Source: Paramarasmius palmivorus
Lineage: Eukaryota > Basidiomycota > Agaricomycetes > Agaricales > Marasmiaceae
Reading direction: 5' to 3'
Assembly (NCBI GenBank): GCA_037176845.1
Contig: JAYKXP010000018.1
Location: 682,001 to 746,000 of the forward strand
Length of the DNA: 64,000 nt
A program made the position numbers and the translations under genes. Shown here piece by piece: positions 22,532 to 34,766 of this stretch. Numbering within the stretch: the first letter of the stretch is position 1; each line of letters opens with the position of its first letter. The notes beneath the pieces are model-generated. The model searched no databases. It worked only from the letters and a program-made list of their open reading frames with translations, and was not told the origin of the DNA.

Positions 22532-24300
22532 TGTGAGGCTTATAAAACGCTTGTGAACGAGCGAAATATATATGCCAAGTTGTGCAAGCGGGGTTCGACG
22601 TTGTCAAAGGATCCGTACAATCGACACAAGAAACCAACTAGCACACTAGTTGAACGTCTACAAATCACTAGGACACAAGGGAAGTGTACGAGTGATGAAT
22701 GAAACAATGTAATATGATAATATAGCCTCAATATGATCAAGACAACACGAGCCAACCTATAAACCTATCTATAACTATTCCTATACGTTCCTATGACGCA
22801 AAATAACCTATCGAACCCGACAAGGGTAAAGACCTATTGTTCCTATGAAAGGCACTGGTTACACTAGTCGAACTAGCACAACAACCAGGCCACCTATAAG
22901 CTAGTGGGGCTCCACACTAAGCTTTAATGATCACTGGTGGGGCTCCACACCAAGTGAAAAGGGATCTAGTGGGGCTCCACACTAGTCCTGAAACAATCAA
23001 TCCTATCCAAAGAGTCTAGATGAACTAGCTCTGTCCTATGGGTATCTCAAAGTTCTTAATTTCACGACTCTAGTTTAATATAGAGAAGGGCTTTTCAAGG
23101 TTTTATTTTCTAAGTTATTTTCTAAGCACACGTCGCCTCTATGGTCAACGATAGAAGACAAGAACTCTGCTATTGGTGCACTAGGGCTACGTATATAGCG
23201 GGGTAATTGCTTGAGAGCTTCCTAGGGGAAACCCTGCTGCTTATATACCTGCGAGCGTACATATTTTACATATAAGTGAAAGTGGACACAATAAAGTAAT
23301 AGTAACTATGCAAGAAATGAGAATGAGGAGAGGATTCTGTCCATATGAAGTAAGTATCTACCAGAAAAGGAAGGTTTGGGTATATATATTGGTCGGAATT
23401 CAACATTATTTTGCAGGACTGCGAGTCATATTACTTTTTGGTTGCTAGGAAGGGGCACGCGGAGGCGCTGTTCCGCATGGTACGTTTCGGATATTGGTGC
23501 TAGGACATAGTTATTCCACTCGGAACTTGCTAGGAGTCCGATCTAGACCGAAACGCTTCGGATTCGTATCCGAGGAAGGTAGGCTCTATGCCCTTGTAGT
23601 TCTATATTATATTTTCTATGTCCTAGGACAGTCCTGGAACAGAATCCTATCTGTTCCTTTGTTATAGGACTATATGTCCCGCACTAGTGTCTGTACTAGC
23701 CGTAGGAATCCCAACTCAAAGCTCGAGGGATATTCCGATCGATATGGGAAAGCTGTTAAGCCCCCATATGGTCCTCGTATCGATGACCCAGTTACTTGGA
23801 CATTTCTAATCCTGGTAACTCTGCTCTCGAAGGTGACTCGCACCTCCAGCTTCTACTGTATTTGGTATATAGCTCTGATTCGTCCCCTAGGGTCCTTCTA
23901 TGCTGTGGTAGTTGGTCCTCGTTCACTATCCCATCTCATATGTCCCATAGTGCAAGTATAGTGTAGCCATATGCCCTACTAGGAAGTCTACCATGTACAG
24001 CAGCATGTCCTCGTAAGGTCCCGGCCTGGTAATAGAGTATAGATACGGTCTACAGGTTTCGACGCGTATCCTAGCGCAATCATATAGGGCTAACGACGAC
24101 ATCAATGTCTATGCACGCGCAGCTAGTATCCACTACGCAGTGCATGCCTATCTTATTCTTTGTCATATGCGCACTACTAGGTTCCTAGTAGTGATACCAA
24201 GTCCATATAGTACTTAGTATGATGTACTAGTGCGATTCTGAACACAACAATTAGTGTCAAAATGACTGTTTTTCAGCGATTTCGTTCTGGTACCCTCACA
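22532..24300 (-). mobile_element. Element X, copy 1: solo-LTR-like insertion in integrase
   Basis: 1769 bases bounded by TGTGAGG and CCTCACA (TG...CA ends). It is reverse-oriented relative to 28735-30470 and closely similar across its length. Flanking 4-mers are CTGA (22528-22531) and CCGA (24301-24304), one CpG transition apart, so a 4-bp CCGA duplication is likely. It has no coding frame with known domains. I interpret it as a long solo LTR. Confidence 0.85.
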
Positions 24301-25213
24301 CCGAGCTCTGTACAAGCGACTAGGGCTACAGCCAGGACTAACTACCACCTACCACCCTGCTGCCAATGGCCAGACAGAAAGAGCCAACCAAGAGGTGGAA
24401 CGGTTCTTACGCCTGTTCGTAGATAAGTGTCAGGACGACTGGTCAGACTGGCTCCCAACAGCAGAGTTTGTACTCAACTCCTGAGTCCATACAGCACACG
24501 ACCGTAGTCCATTTGAAGTCATGTACGGCTACACACCTGACTTCACCATTCCAGTGGGACACTCAACCTGATTCCCAGCACTGAACACCCAGCTAGAGAC
24601 ACTGAGAGAGGTGTGCAAAGAGGCAGAGGCAGCGTTGCGCATGGGCAAGGAGCAGATGAAAGAGACATATGAGGCAGGAAAGAAGAAGGCACATGTGTTT
24701 GAAGTAGGAGACAAGGTGTGGCTGTCAGCAAAAGACATCAGAATCCACCAGGCAAGCCAGAAGATGGGGCCACGACAACTGGGACCCTACGAAGTCATTG
24801 AAAAGGTTGGTGAACTGGACTACCGGCTCAAGCTCCCTCCAGCCATGAAGGTACACAATGTCTTCCATGTCAACCGGCTCTCACCCTGGAAGGGCAATGA
24901 TGTCAATGGACTACGACCACCACCACCTGAAGCACTGGAGGTAGAGGGAGAAGAGGAGTTTGAGGTCGAGCAGATTCTAGACAGCAGGATATACCGAAGG
25001 GGGTTGCAGTACTTGGTGCGATGGGAAGGCTTTGGAGAGGAAGACGACAGTTGGGAACCAGCAGCCAACGTCAAAAATGCGGGTGAGAAGATAGCAGATT
25101 TCCACCAAAAGCATCCCAATGCACCAAAGAAGATAGCAGCAGCCGTCTTCAGCTCACTACCCTGGCACAAACTGGAAAATCTGACTGAAGGACAGTCCAC
25201 AGATCTAGAATAG
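24301..25213 (+). pseudogene. pol: gypsy pol part 3: integrase end and chromodomain
   Basis: Frame continues with HPAANGQTERANQEVERF (catalytic Glu), then TGA at about 24482 (NS-stop-VHT) and 24571 (ST-stop-FPA), both at expected Arg. The integrase C-terminal GPY-like module follows (GPRQLGPYEVIEKVG). A chromodomain at about 24955-25120 has aromatic and acidic positions (EFEVEQILDSR, YLVRWEGF, DSWEP) and would tether integration to methylated-histone chromatin. The stop is at 25211-25213. Confidence 0.92.
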
Positions 25214-25262
25214 GAGGAGGGACAGATTGCAGGTTCTAGCCTATTGTGGACGATAGGCATTA

Positions 25263-25271
25263 GGAGGGGGG
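25263..25271 (+). promoter_or_regulatory. Polypurine tract
   Basis: GGAGGGGGG lies three bases before the 3' LTR, the expected plus-strand primer of an LTR retrotransposon. Confidence 0.8.
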
Positions 25272-25274
25272 TAA

Positions 25275-25719
25275 TGTGATGGAGCGTAGCTTTTTCCTTT
25301 CATTTCTCTAAGTCCCCTTATCTATTTTCTTATCTTCATCTTATCATTTTCCACTTATATCGCGTACAGCCTCTCATCCACCAGAACATTCCACATCATT
25401 TTTCCATTGTTCTACATCTTTCCGTATCATTCTGATTGCTTACTTGTACAATTCTCGCTGAGACAGACTCTTCACATATAAACTGTAGTTGTAGATGCCT
25501 AGTTCCCCATCTTGACCTCTTGGTCATTTGGGCTAGGCAAGTCGTCTTGTATTTTATTCCTTTAGTTATGTTAACTTGGTCATTTGGGCTAGTATCTGAC
25601 TTGTGTCTGCCTGCTCAACGTCCTATAGAGCCTTGTGCCTATGCCGGATCACCCCCCTTTCCCTTATCATCATCGCTCAGCACCGCTATCTGTAGAGAGG
25701 TAGTTGGTTCACCCTCACA
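25275..25719 (+). repeat. 3' LTR of the gypsy element (445 bp)
   Basis: It runs from TGTGATGG to CCTCACA. It contains a TATAAA box at 25477-25482 and the inferred transcript start at 25509. Its last 201 bases match 1-178 plus part of 15212-15241. Confidence 0.93.
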
Positions 25720-26548
25720 TGCTATAGCCCAACACAGCACAGACAATTGTATATAAACTAGCCTCAGTGCTGTATTTGTAGGTTGAAGGAGGACAAACAC
25801 AGTACCAGTCCCATTGCAGAAAGGCCACTTTCATGCTATACATATGGCATCCCTCATACATGCCATGGGAACCACAAGTCAACATTGGTCTAAACATGCA
25901 GGTTAGGCAGCAGTTTTCTAATATTGATTGCAGCCCAACAGAAAAGAGACAAAGCTGATTTATGCATTAAGAAAAGACACTATAGAGGCAGGTATAAATG
26001 CTGTGCCAGTGTATACATCTCAATAGAATGATAGATCTGTAATATATCAAAGACATTATGTCTATGGACAATCTGTAGCAGAAAATCAGGAAGAGATGTT
26101 AGCAGCAACAATTCTTAGCAATGAATAAGCATGTAACACTTGATGTCAAATCAAGCAGACTGTGATTGACACCTAAGCAAATCACATTTAGGTTTGTAAC
26201 AAACTGGCAGCTTTTTCTATGCAAGGGTCACTACAACAGTGAAATGTTTGACTAGCAGACTCCTGACTTGATTTACTTTGACAGGAGCTACTACTGAGGA
26301 CCTGATATATGAACCAATTGCTTTCCTCAAGAACCCTCATGACCATCCATTCTTCTAGGGATGCCAATGGATCGGCTGGGTTGGGTATGGATCCACCCCT
26401 GAACCTGACCCAGAACCTGTGGGTTTGACCCGGTAATACCACTTAGTTTTGGTGAAATCACCTAATACTATGACTGCTCTCAGTGTACAAAAGCACTCTA
26501 CTGTGGTGTAGTTGTGCAAGTGTGGTTTGGCGTGATCAGAGTCACCGT
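25720..26548. other. AT-rich interval without a gene
   Basis: No coding frame with recognisable content. A short stretch near 26365-26440 repeats GGGTTGGGTATGG and GACCC-type words, forming partial inverted matches. Nothing else stands out. Confidence 0.5.
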
Positions 26549-27128
26549 TGTGAGGGTACCAGAATGAAATCACTGAAAACCAGTCATTTTGACACTAATT
26601 GTTGTGTTCAGAATCGCACTAGTACATCATACTAAGTACTATATGGACTTGGTATCACTGCTAGGAACCTAGTAGTGTGCATATGACAAAGAATAAGATA
26701 GGCATGCACTGCGTAGTGAATACTAGCTGCGTGCGCATAGACGTTGATGTCGTCGTCAGCCCTATATGATTGCGCTAGGATACGAGTTGAAAACTGTAGA
26801 CCATATCTATACTCTATTATCAGGCTGGGACCTTACCAGGACATGCTACTGTACATGGTAGACTTCCTAGTAGGTCATATGGCTACACTATAAGTGCACT
26901 ATGGGACATATGGGATGGGATAGTGAATGAGGACCAGCTACCACAGCGTAGAAAGGACCCTAGGGAACAAATCAGAGCTATATACCAAATATGGTAGAAG
27001 CTGGAGGTGTGAGTCACCTTTGAGAGCAAAGTTGCCTGGATTAGAAATGTCTGAGTAACCGGGTCATTGATATGAGGACCATATGGGGGCTTAACAGCTT
27101 TCCAATATCGATCAGAATATCCCTCAAG
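26549..27128 (+). mobile_element. Element X, copy 2: truncated left part
   Basis: It starts TGTGAGGGTACC after CCGT (26545-26548) and follows the left 580 bases of the copy at 28735. Similarity ends near 27128. It carries several transitions relative to the other copies, so it is older or more mutated. Confidence 0.8.
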
Positions 27129-27403
27129 CTACGATGATACACCTGACTTTAATCACTTCATTTTCGAACGCAAATACACTAGTTTTGCACTTTATCATTG
27201 TTGCATAAACCCATAATGGTTACTAGCTCAATGTGGGTCAGTGTTTTCGCTGACTGGTACAAGTTTGGACAGAATAAAAAGTTTGAATGCAAGTTTAGAT
27301 CAAGACAGCGACTCAGAAGACAGTACAAGAACAAACAGATCAACAGGATGCTAAGATCGGTCAAGGGTAGTACAAGACTAAGTAAGAGATATCAGGTTAT
27401 TTA

Positions 27404-28734
27404 TCATGGATAAAGGAAACCATCACCTCTAGGAACAGGGTCATAAGCGATGGCATACTTGTTGCTATTAAGAACACAAGTCTCCTTGGTCGCAACGGCA
27501 AGAACGAAAGCTTTATGAGCCTGCTCCCTGTTAGAATGGGACGTGTACTTGTTCTCTGGAACATGTAGGACAAGACACTTCACATTCTCCCTGAATAAAC
27601 ATCAGATACAAGGAGCAGAGCCAAATGTAATACGAAGCTTACCATCCACGGATGAATCTGATACATTGACCACAAGCCACACAATACCAGCGAGCATCAG
27701 GTGGGGGAAGATTCACCACCACATTGCAGTTATGGCAGACTAAGGTCATAGTAGGGACCACTTTGGCAGCCTGTGGATTCTCCACTGTAATCTGATAATG
27801 AGTTTCAACGAATCTTGATAGATAGTCTGTCGTACATGTGCGAACTAATCAGACATGTCCGACAGGAAACAAATAAATAAGCTTCTACTCACTTTTCTTT
27901 ACTATGGCCTCCAACACACCATCAAGAGTGGCGTTCTTGGCCTTAGAGAGGTTGTCGAGGACTGAGGCATCAGCTCCAGCTATCGAGGATCAACGCGAGT
28001 CAACTATGAGAATCAATTTGGCATCTTACAAGTCCAAGAGGCTTCAATGACACCTGCAAGAGCGCAAACCAAAGGAGGATCTGGAAGGGTAGGTTGAGGT
28101 TCAACAGTGGGAATGTAATCCATTGTTTGCTGGCAAGAGGAAGCATGTGCACAAAGGAGGAAAAGAATCTGGAAGGTAATGGGGATTCCTTTCAGTTTAC
28201 TAGTCTGGAATGGGTCGGAGATGACCTCCGACCAGTACGAGTTCGCAAAAGAAGGGAAGGATACAGTTGGTATTCTATTGGCAATGCGAGCAATATAAAT
28301 GTACATCATTAGCTAGAGATCTATGTCTACTCAATAGTAGGGTCCGATACTTGGAAAACAGCACTTTAGAATAGTTGGAAGGAAACATAGAAGTTGGACT
28401 TACGAAGGTGAAAAACTAAACCCAGTTCTCGCAGTTGTTCAGTATCCATGGCGGTGAGCCAGTCCCTATGCACGGAAGCAAGGTGTGGAGACATAGTGAC
28501 ATTGATTTCCATACCTACATGAGGTCCTGCTTCGCTGTCCTCATGAAATAAACGTTGTAAGCACAACTGGATCTTTTGAAGAGGAAGGGTTAATGACGAT
28601 AAAGTGTGATCGAGAAACAGCTTACCTGAGCTTTGTTTTGTTTTACCGGTGGCAGATCCCAGAGCAAGTTGAAGGCAGTGAAACTAATCAAGGCTGTAGG
28701 TAGGAACACTGTGTTAACGCCAAGATCTGCCCGG
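27404..28734 (-). pseudogene. 3' part of a disrupted host-like gene
   Basis: Exons read leftward from the X insertion: about 28627-28734, 28400-28575, 28035-28270, a short one near 27900-27980, 27645-27850, and a last exon ending at TGA 27404-27406. Splice signals are good and no stop interrupts the exons. The first exon continues the frame of 30471-31160 exactly across the removed insertion (SVSR then ADLGVNTVFL). Near the end a possible zinc-binding module (LVCHNCNVVV, WYCVACGQC) recalls a ZZ-like finger, but the match is weak. Function is unknown. Confidence 0.65.
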
Positions 28735-30470
28735 TGTGAGGGTACCAGAATGAAATCGCTGAAAAACAGTCGTTTTGACACTAATAGTTGTGTTCAGAAT
28801 CGCACTAGTACATCATACTGAGTACTATATGGACTTGGTATCACTGCTAGGAACCTAGTGGTGCGCATATGACAAAGAATAAGATAGGCATGCACTGCGT
28901 AGTGAATACTAGCTGCGTGCGCATAGACGTTGATGTCGTCGTCAGCCCTATATGATTGCGCTAGGATACACGTCGAAACCTGTAGACCATATCTATACTC
29001 TATTATCAGGCTGGAACCTTACAAGGACATGCTACTGTACATGGTAGACTTCCTAGTAGGTCATATGGCTACACTATACTCGCGCCATGGGACATATGAG
29101 ATGGGATAGTGAATGAGGACCAGCTACCACAGCGTAGAAAGGACCCTAGGGGACGAATCAGAGCTATATACCAAATACGGTAGAAGCTGGAGGTGCGAGT
29201 CACCTTCGAGAGCAGAGTTACCAGGATTAGAAATGTCCAAGTAACTGGGTCATTGATATGAGGACCATATGGGGGCTTAACAGCTTTCCCATATCGATCG
29301 GAATATCCCTCGAGCTTTGAGTTGGGATTCCTACGGCTAGTACAGACACTAGTGCGGGACATATAGTCCTATAACAAAGGAACAGATGGGATTCTGTTCC
29401 AGGACTGTCCTAGGACATAGAAAATATACTATAGAACTACACGGGCACAGAGCCTACCTTCCTCGGATACGAATCCGAAGCGTTTCGGTCTAGATCGGAC
29501 ACCTAGCAAGTTCCGAGCGGAATAACTATGTCCTAGCACTGATATCCGAAACGCACCATGCGGAACAGCGCCTCTGCGCGCCACTTCCTAGCAACCAAAA
29601 AGTAATATGGCTCGCAGTCCTGCAAAATAATGTCGAATTCCAACCAATATATACCCAAACCTTCCTTTTCTGGTAGATACTTACTTCATATGGACAGAAT
29701 CCTCTCCTCGTTCTCATTTCTTGCATAGTTACTATTACTTTATCGTGTCCACTTTCACTTATATGTAAAATATGTACGCTTGCGGGTATATAAGCAGCAG
29801 GGTTTTCCCTAGGAAGCCCTCAAGCAATTACCCCCGCTATATACATAGCCCTAGTGCACCAATAGCAGAGTTCTTGTCTTCTATCGTTGACCATAGAGGC
29901 GACGTGTGCTTAGAAAATAACTTAGAAAATAAAACCTTGAAAAGCCCTTCTCTATATTAAACTAGAGTCGTGAAATTAAGAACTTTGAGATACCCATAGG
30001 ACAGAGCTAGTTCATCTAGACTCTTTGGATAGGATTGATTGTTTCAGGACTAGTGTGGAGCCCCACTAGATCCCTTTTCACTTGGTGTGGAGCCCCACTA
30101 GCTTATAGGTGGCCTGGTTGTTGTGCTAGTTCGACTAGTGTAACCAGTGCCTTTCATAGGAACAATAGGTCTTTACCCTTGTCGGGTTCGATAGGTTATT
30201 TTGCGTCATAGGAACGTATAGGAATAGTTATAGATAGGTTTATAGGTTGGCTTGCGTTGTCTTGATCATATCGAGACTATATTATCATATTACATTGTTT
30301 CATTCATCGCTCGTACACTTCCCTTGTGTCCTAGTGATTTGTAGACGTTCAACTAGTGTGCTAGTTGGTTTCTTGTGTCGATTGTACGGATCCTTTGACA
30401 ACGTCGAACCCCGCTTGCACAACTTGGCATATATATTTCGCTCGTTCACAAGCGTTATATAAGCCTCACA
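28735..30470 (+). mobile_element. Element X, copy 3: complete, with CCGG duplication
   Basis: 1736 bases from TGTGAGGGTACC to AAGCCTCACA, flanked by CCGG on both sides (28731-28734, 30471-30474). TATATAAG at 29787-29794 could be a promoter about two thirds along, as expected in an LTR. There is no primer site or coding region, so it is best read as a solo LTR of an LTR element not present in the window. Confidence 0.88.
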
Positions 30471-31160
30471 CCGGGAAACGGATACACCATAGTACATGGC
30501 GTCCAGGAGACATCTACAGGGAGACGATTCATCAAAGAGTTCCGCGTAACAATGTGTCAGCTTCAAGAGCCAGTCGTAGTCCGGATCGGCGACGGAAATG
30601 ATGGTGCTATCGGAATGATTAACCTGCGTTAAATACCATTCTTTTGGAAGGCGATCCCCAAACTGGGTTTTGATATCGGGCGCGAGAATGTACGTTTGGC
30701 GGAGACAACGGGCATTGATGAATTCGGTGTGAATTTCGTGACCTATGACGCCGAACTTCATTTGCCAGGAATGACATGACAGCATGTCAATGTGACCAAG
30801 ATAGAGAAAATTGGGTAGGTCAAGTGGGGGTAAAGGAATTGAAACACAAAGGTCGTCCCCCACGCGGCGGGGGAGTACAGTGACCTCGTTAGTTGCGGAG
30901 AGTGGGTCGTATAGGTTTAGCTGTGGGTTGACCGTGAAATTTTTGTTCGAGAAGTATGCTGAACGATAAGTGTACAATTCACCGGGTTTGCGAGTAGTGT
31001 TGAGGGACACTCTTCTGAACAACGTCATTTCAGGGTACAGTGAAACCATGTGCGTAGCCGAAATGAAATTCATCATTAGAGCTAGACAAAGAGGATGAGT
31101 TTTCAGACGCGATACAGAGAAAAAGGCCACATACTCGATGTTGCGTGAAGCACGAGGTCA
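30471..31160 (-). pseudogene. 5' part of the disrupted host-like gene
   Basis: One open exon of about 220 codons (from around RASRNIEYVAFF to MYYGVSVSR) runs into element X at 30470 and resumes at 28734. The segment LDLPNFLYLGHIDML and conserved-looking Trp/Cys positions suggest a real folded protein, but I do not recognise the family. Upstream coding sequence is lost at the palindrome-family arm from 31206. Confidence 0.6.
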
Positions 31161-31206
31161 ATTGGATTGGATTTCGTGACAACTATCTCTACTATCCGTC
31201 CTTTCG

Positions 31207-32723
31207 GTATATGTGCAATATATGTGAACTATAAGCATAAAACTTGTCAGATACATATCTCAAGCTACAGTGATTGGATTCCTTTCAACCCTGGACATAT
31301 TCTTAACTGATTTTTCATCCTGAATTCGATTTTGAGGTTCCCCAAGTCCCCAGATCAATCCCTGCAATACTACATCCATATTACATGTTTTCTGTAATTG
31401 TGCAAGAATTGATTAGTCTGGCATATGGATTCCTGTCATGGGATTCATGGAGGCAATTGATATTCCTGTTCTATGCATAGTGAACGGTCTCTGATTCATT
31501 TTTGGTGATTTTAGGAGCAATCCCCATGCTCCAGTACAAAAAAACCCCTAAAAATGCGATTTTTTATGTATTTTTTATGTAGCAACATACAGATGTGTTC
31601 AAAAAATGTCCTTTCATAGTAGGAAAGTGTATTTTGAGTGCCTGAACTCGATTCTGAACTCCCCTTGGTGCTGGGATGCTTCCCTGAGGTGCTATTCATG
31701 TACTACTGCCTGTGTTACATAACTGTACAATACATTGGATTGAACAAGGTGTTGCACATACAGGAGTGCTTGGGCAAGTATATATTCGTCATCTATACAC
31801 CCTAGAGTGGGTTATGAACAAGAATTGGCCCATCCCAATCATTCCCTGTGGTATAGTATTACCAATGTCTAAAAAAAGCGAATTTAGCTGTAATAAATCT
31901 GGAAAAATAGGCAGCTCTCCAGGATTGTAAACCAAGCGAGGGGACATATATATCATCTCTGATTCACAATATCTAAGCCCCAGCTGCACTACATCCCATC
32001 CTGTAATTTTATTCCCCTAATTTCGGAGATTTTCAGTATTTTTGATATTTAAGCACCATTATCCCACCAATCTATGTACTATTTGGTGTCCCCAGGCTTG
32101 TATTTGATGTATCTAGGTCCTCCAACTTACCCCATGTCAATATCTGCCCTGTAGCCCAAGATCCAACAGGCCATTTTTCTGAATTACCATATTTGGACCG
32201 CTTTTTTTGCATTCCCCTGCCCCCCAATTGCAGGGGCATGCTTTTAGAACATATTGGAACATATTCCCTCAAAAATGCGATTTTTATAGCCCCCCTGCAT
32301 GCCCCAATAGCCCCCCAGTGCATTGATTCCAGGTGGAAAATGATGAGGTAAGGTCACCTTCCATTTTGGGAAGCCAAAAGCGGAGTAGGGAGGCACCCAG
32401 ATGATGTCAGGAGGTGTGGGAATAATTTTTCCGCAAAAAAGCGCCCAAAAAGCGCACTGTTGCATCATGGAAAGAGCACCTTCCATTTTGGGATGCCAAA
32501 AGCGGTGTGGAAACATCTCCAGATCTCAAAAAAGCGGCCTGTTTCCTTTCCAGAAGGGGTGGGAATAATCCTTCCCAATTTAGAAGCACCCAAAGTGGAC
32601 AGTACCTCTTATCTGCCTTGATTACTTGTCCTCTACTTTTGTTAAAGTAGTTGTCCGCTACATTTGCAAAAGTCGTTGTGATAACTGTCAAGCACTATTG
32701 TTGAAGTTTAGCTGCATCAGCTG
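31207..32723 (-). mobile_element. Single-arm copy of the palindrome family
   Basis: Starting with the loop sequence (GTATATGTGCAATATATG, also at about 20051), it follows the right arm of the 18558-21567 element to the terminal GCATCAGCTG. Point differences are scattered. Only one arm is present, so either the palindrome formed by duplication of such a unit or this copy lost an arm. Confidence 0.85.
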
Positions 32724-32865
32724 AAAATCAAGGAGGAAAAGATCGTATATTGAAGAGTATATATGTAACAAATTTCTGGAAGGAAAAGCGTAAGTAGCAT
32801 TTGCTCACGGTGAATTAGGCGCTGTACACCTTCCTCTTCTCCACACCCTAAACACTCTTGAGTTC

Positions 32866-33370
32866 ATGTACTCTTCCCGCCTGTCCCAGAAACTCGACGA
32901 CACTCACCGATTTGATCTCACTGGCCAAGACGAAATTGATTTCCTGCTTGCTCGTGCAGGCAAAATGGCGGAAGACGAGCAATTCAAAGAGTCACTTGAA
33001 TCTTTGTTGGAGGCTCGCAAGGTTGGCCGCCGACGTTGGCAGAACCGACTTAGTGCTGCAAGACACTATTCTCAGTGAGTAATATTGAGGACATTGCTTG
33101 TATTGCAGACTTTGACAATGTTTCAGAAACAAAGAAGCCAAATGAGAAGCTTCTCGTGTGTACGGTGCTCAGAAACGTCGGGAAACCAGCAGGTTGTCTG
33201 TAGAAGAGCAAGAGTCCGTGAAACAGCAAAATAGGGAGGTACAGAAACAATGGCGGGAAGCGAATGTGGAAAGGTTAGCTCGCAAACAGAGAGAACGTAG
33301 ACAAAGGTGAGTTTAAGTATCAACTGCCTATGATTCAGTTCTGATGTGGAATCGTAGAGCTCAGCGTTAG
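32866..33370 (+). pseudogene. Basic coiled-coil KDZ accessory gene, broken (block C)
   Basis: Three exons (32866 to about 33075, from about 33126, and a short last exon ending at TAG 33368-33370) resemble the gene at 7637-8116 in order and composition: ARHYSQNKEAK, AQKRRETSRL, VERLARKQRERRQR. An in-frame TGA in exon 2 (AK-stop-EASRVY) fits a CGA to TGA change, so the gene is probably inactive. Confidence 0.55.
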
Positions 33371-33879
33371 CCCATATAGTTTACCGCCTTCCTCTTATTC
33401 GTTAATAGAAAGATCAATCTATTTGGCTATCTGTCGTTGGATTACTGCCCCGGCGCCGCATTACTCTCTTACTGCTCATCCTTCCTACTCCCACAAAGGC
33501 AACAACATCCTACATCATACACAAAAACGCGTGGGGCGAATCCAGATGTTGCAGGACCAACGCTTTCCCCCGGAAGACTATTCTATGTCAGACGATTGTC
33601 GACACAAACGTACATGCTCACTTACCTCCCCACTGCCCTGCTCTGTGGAAGTCCTATATTGCCGTCGACTGTTTGATGCATTGGTGCCGATTCGTTCTCT
33701 AGCACCAAGCCTGGCATGCTTGGAGAAGGGGGAGAAGATTGAAGGGTTGATCAGGTAGTAGACATGGCTGGACACGTTGTGTTGCATGAGTTTTTATGTG
33801 ACTGCTCAAAAATATTACCTGATACTGATTAATTGCCTTGTCTGGCACGTTTTCCACAGTTATCTCTGTTCTCCCCATC
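33371..33879. other. Interval without a supported gene
   Basis: Short frames exist (for example 33423-33758) but they overlap in several frames, lack splice support and show no domain. It is likely untranslated or promoter sequence of the next gene. Confidence 0.4.
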
Positions 33880-34484
33880 ATGTCTCAAGCTGAAGACAAT
33901 GTCGACTATGCCAACCTCTTTCCTCCAATCGACAAAACCTGGGATCTTGATACTGTTATAGACGCAGTACAAAGTATCAACTTCGTAGGTCAAGCCGACT
34001 TTACGTGGGAGAAGCATCGGTGCGCACCGTGCCTCATTGAATGTATCCAAGAAGGCACCCCTCCAAAGCGCTACTACGTTGTTCTGGACTATACTGCGCC
34101 ACCGAGGTTTCGAGAGGGAATCTACCAATCTTACGCATAAGTCATGGTAATCTACCGTTTGTGTTGATCATGCTAACAAAGTATTTCAGGGACGTGAAAG
34201 CGCTATTCCCAAACGATCAAGAGCCCTTCAACGTCTTTGTTGAGCGATGCAAGACGCTTGACATCGCCATTCAGTGTTTCAGGCAACACTGCGCTGAGGT
34301 ACATGGAGAGGCGCTTGAGTTGGTCGAGCGAACCAAGGAAAACAATTGCGCTGAAGCTCTTGATGAGGCTGAAAATCATCTGGAGCAGTTCAAGGCCACC
34401 TGTAGTGGCACCAGCCTTCTATCAGAACTTGGTTATTACCTGTCCGTGCCCATATATCTACAGCAGTTGTTACCAGTGCTATAA
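33880..34484 (+). CDS. Hypothetical protein in block C, possibly broken
   Basis: The first segment from ATG 33880 (MSQAEDNVDYANLFPP) is open to TAA at 34138-34140. A second open segment after AG near 34190 (DVKALFPNDQEPFN to LLPVL) looks like its continuation, with an acidic helical region (EALELVERTKENNCAEALDEAENHL). A good donor (GTAATC) lies just beyond the TAA, which suggests the TAA arose from CAA and that the gene is now interrupted. No family recognised. Confidence 0.4.
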
Positions 34485-34766
34485 ATGGGAAGAACTTGGA
34501 AATAATAGCTGGGAGGTGGAGCTCTATCTCGGCAAAACTTTGTGAAGTACGCGAGGGTTGAACACCAGACCTCTGGGAAAGCCGGACAGCTATTATCTAA
34601 CATATCGCGAGCCTACCACTCAGCCATCAATCTGTTGCTATCCCTAACATTCTTACCATCATACATCACTCGCAAATCCCGGCAATAAACAAAAAAAATC
34701 TTTGGATCGATAACAGGAAAAAAACCTCCTTGATTGAAGGGAAAAACTCCTACTATCAGTACACAA
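34485..34766. other. Interval between convergent genes
   Basis: Nothing coding is seen. It is presumably the joined 3' untranslated regions of the genes ending at 34484 and 34767. Confidence 0.4.

Larger units (their letters stand above)
1..25719 (+). mobile_element. Ty3/gypsy chromovirus with three nested insertions
   Basis: After subtracting element A, the palindrome and element X, about 5.7 kb of internal sequence remains between an LTR ending at 15241 and the 3' LTR at 25275-25719. Order is gag, protease, reverse transcriptase, RNase H, integrase, chromodomain, which is the chromovirus order. The three differences found between shared LTR sequence (208 bases compared) are all CpG transitions. 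Coding capacity is lost through insertions and stops. The left end lies outside the window. Confidence 0.93.

Noticed and set aside
23674..23961. Protein frame in element X (also at 29069)
   Set aside because: It has no motif, is not bordered by splice or start context, and similarity between copies is at DNA level throughout, not codon-biased.
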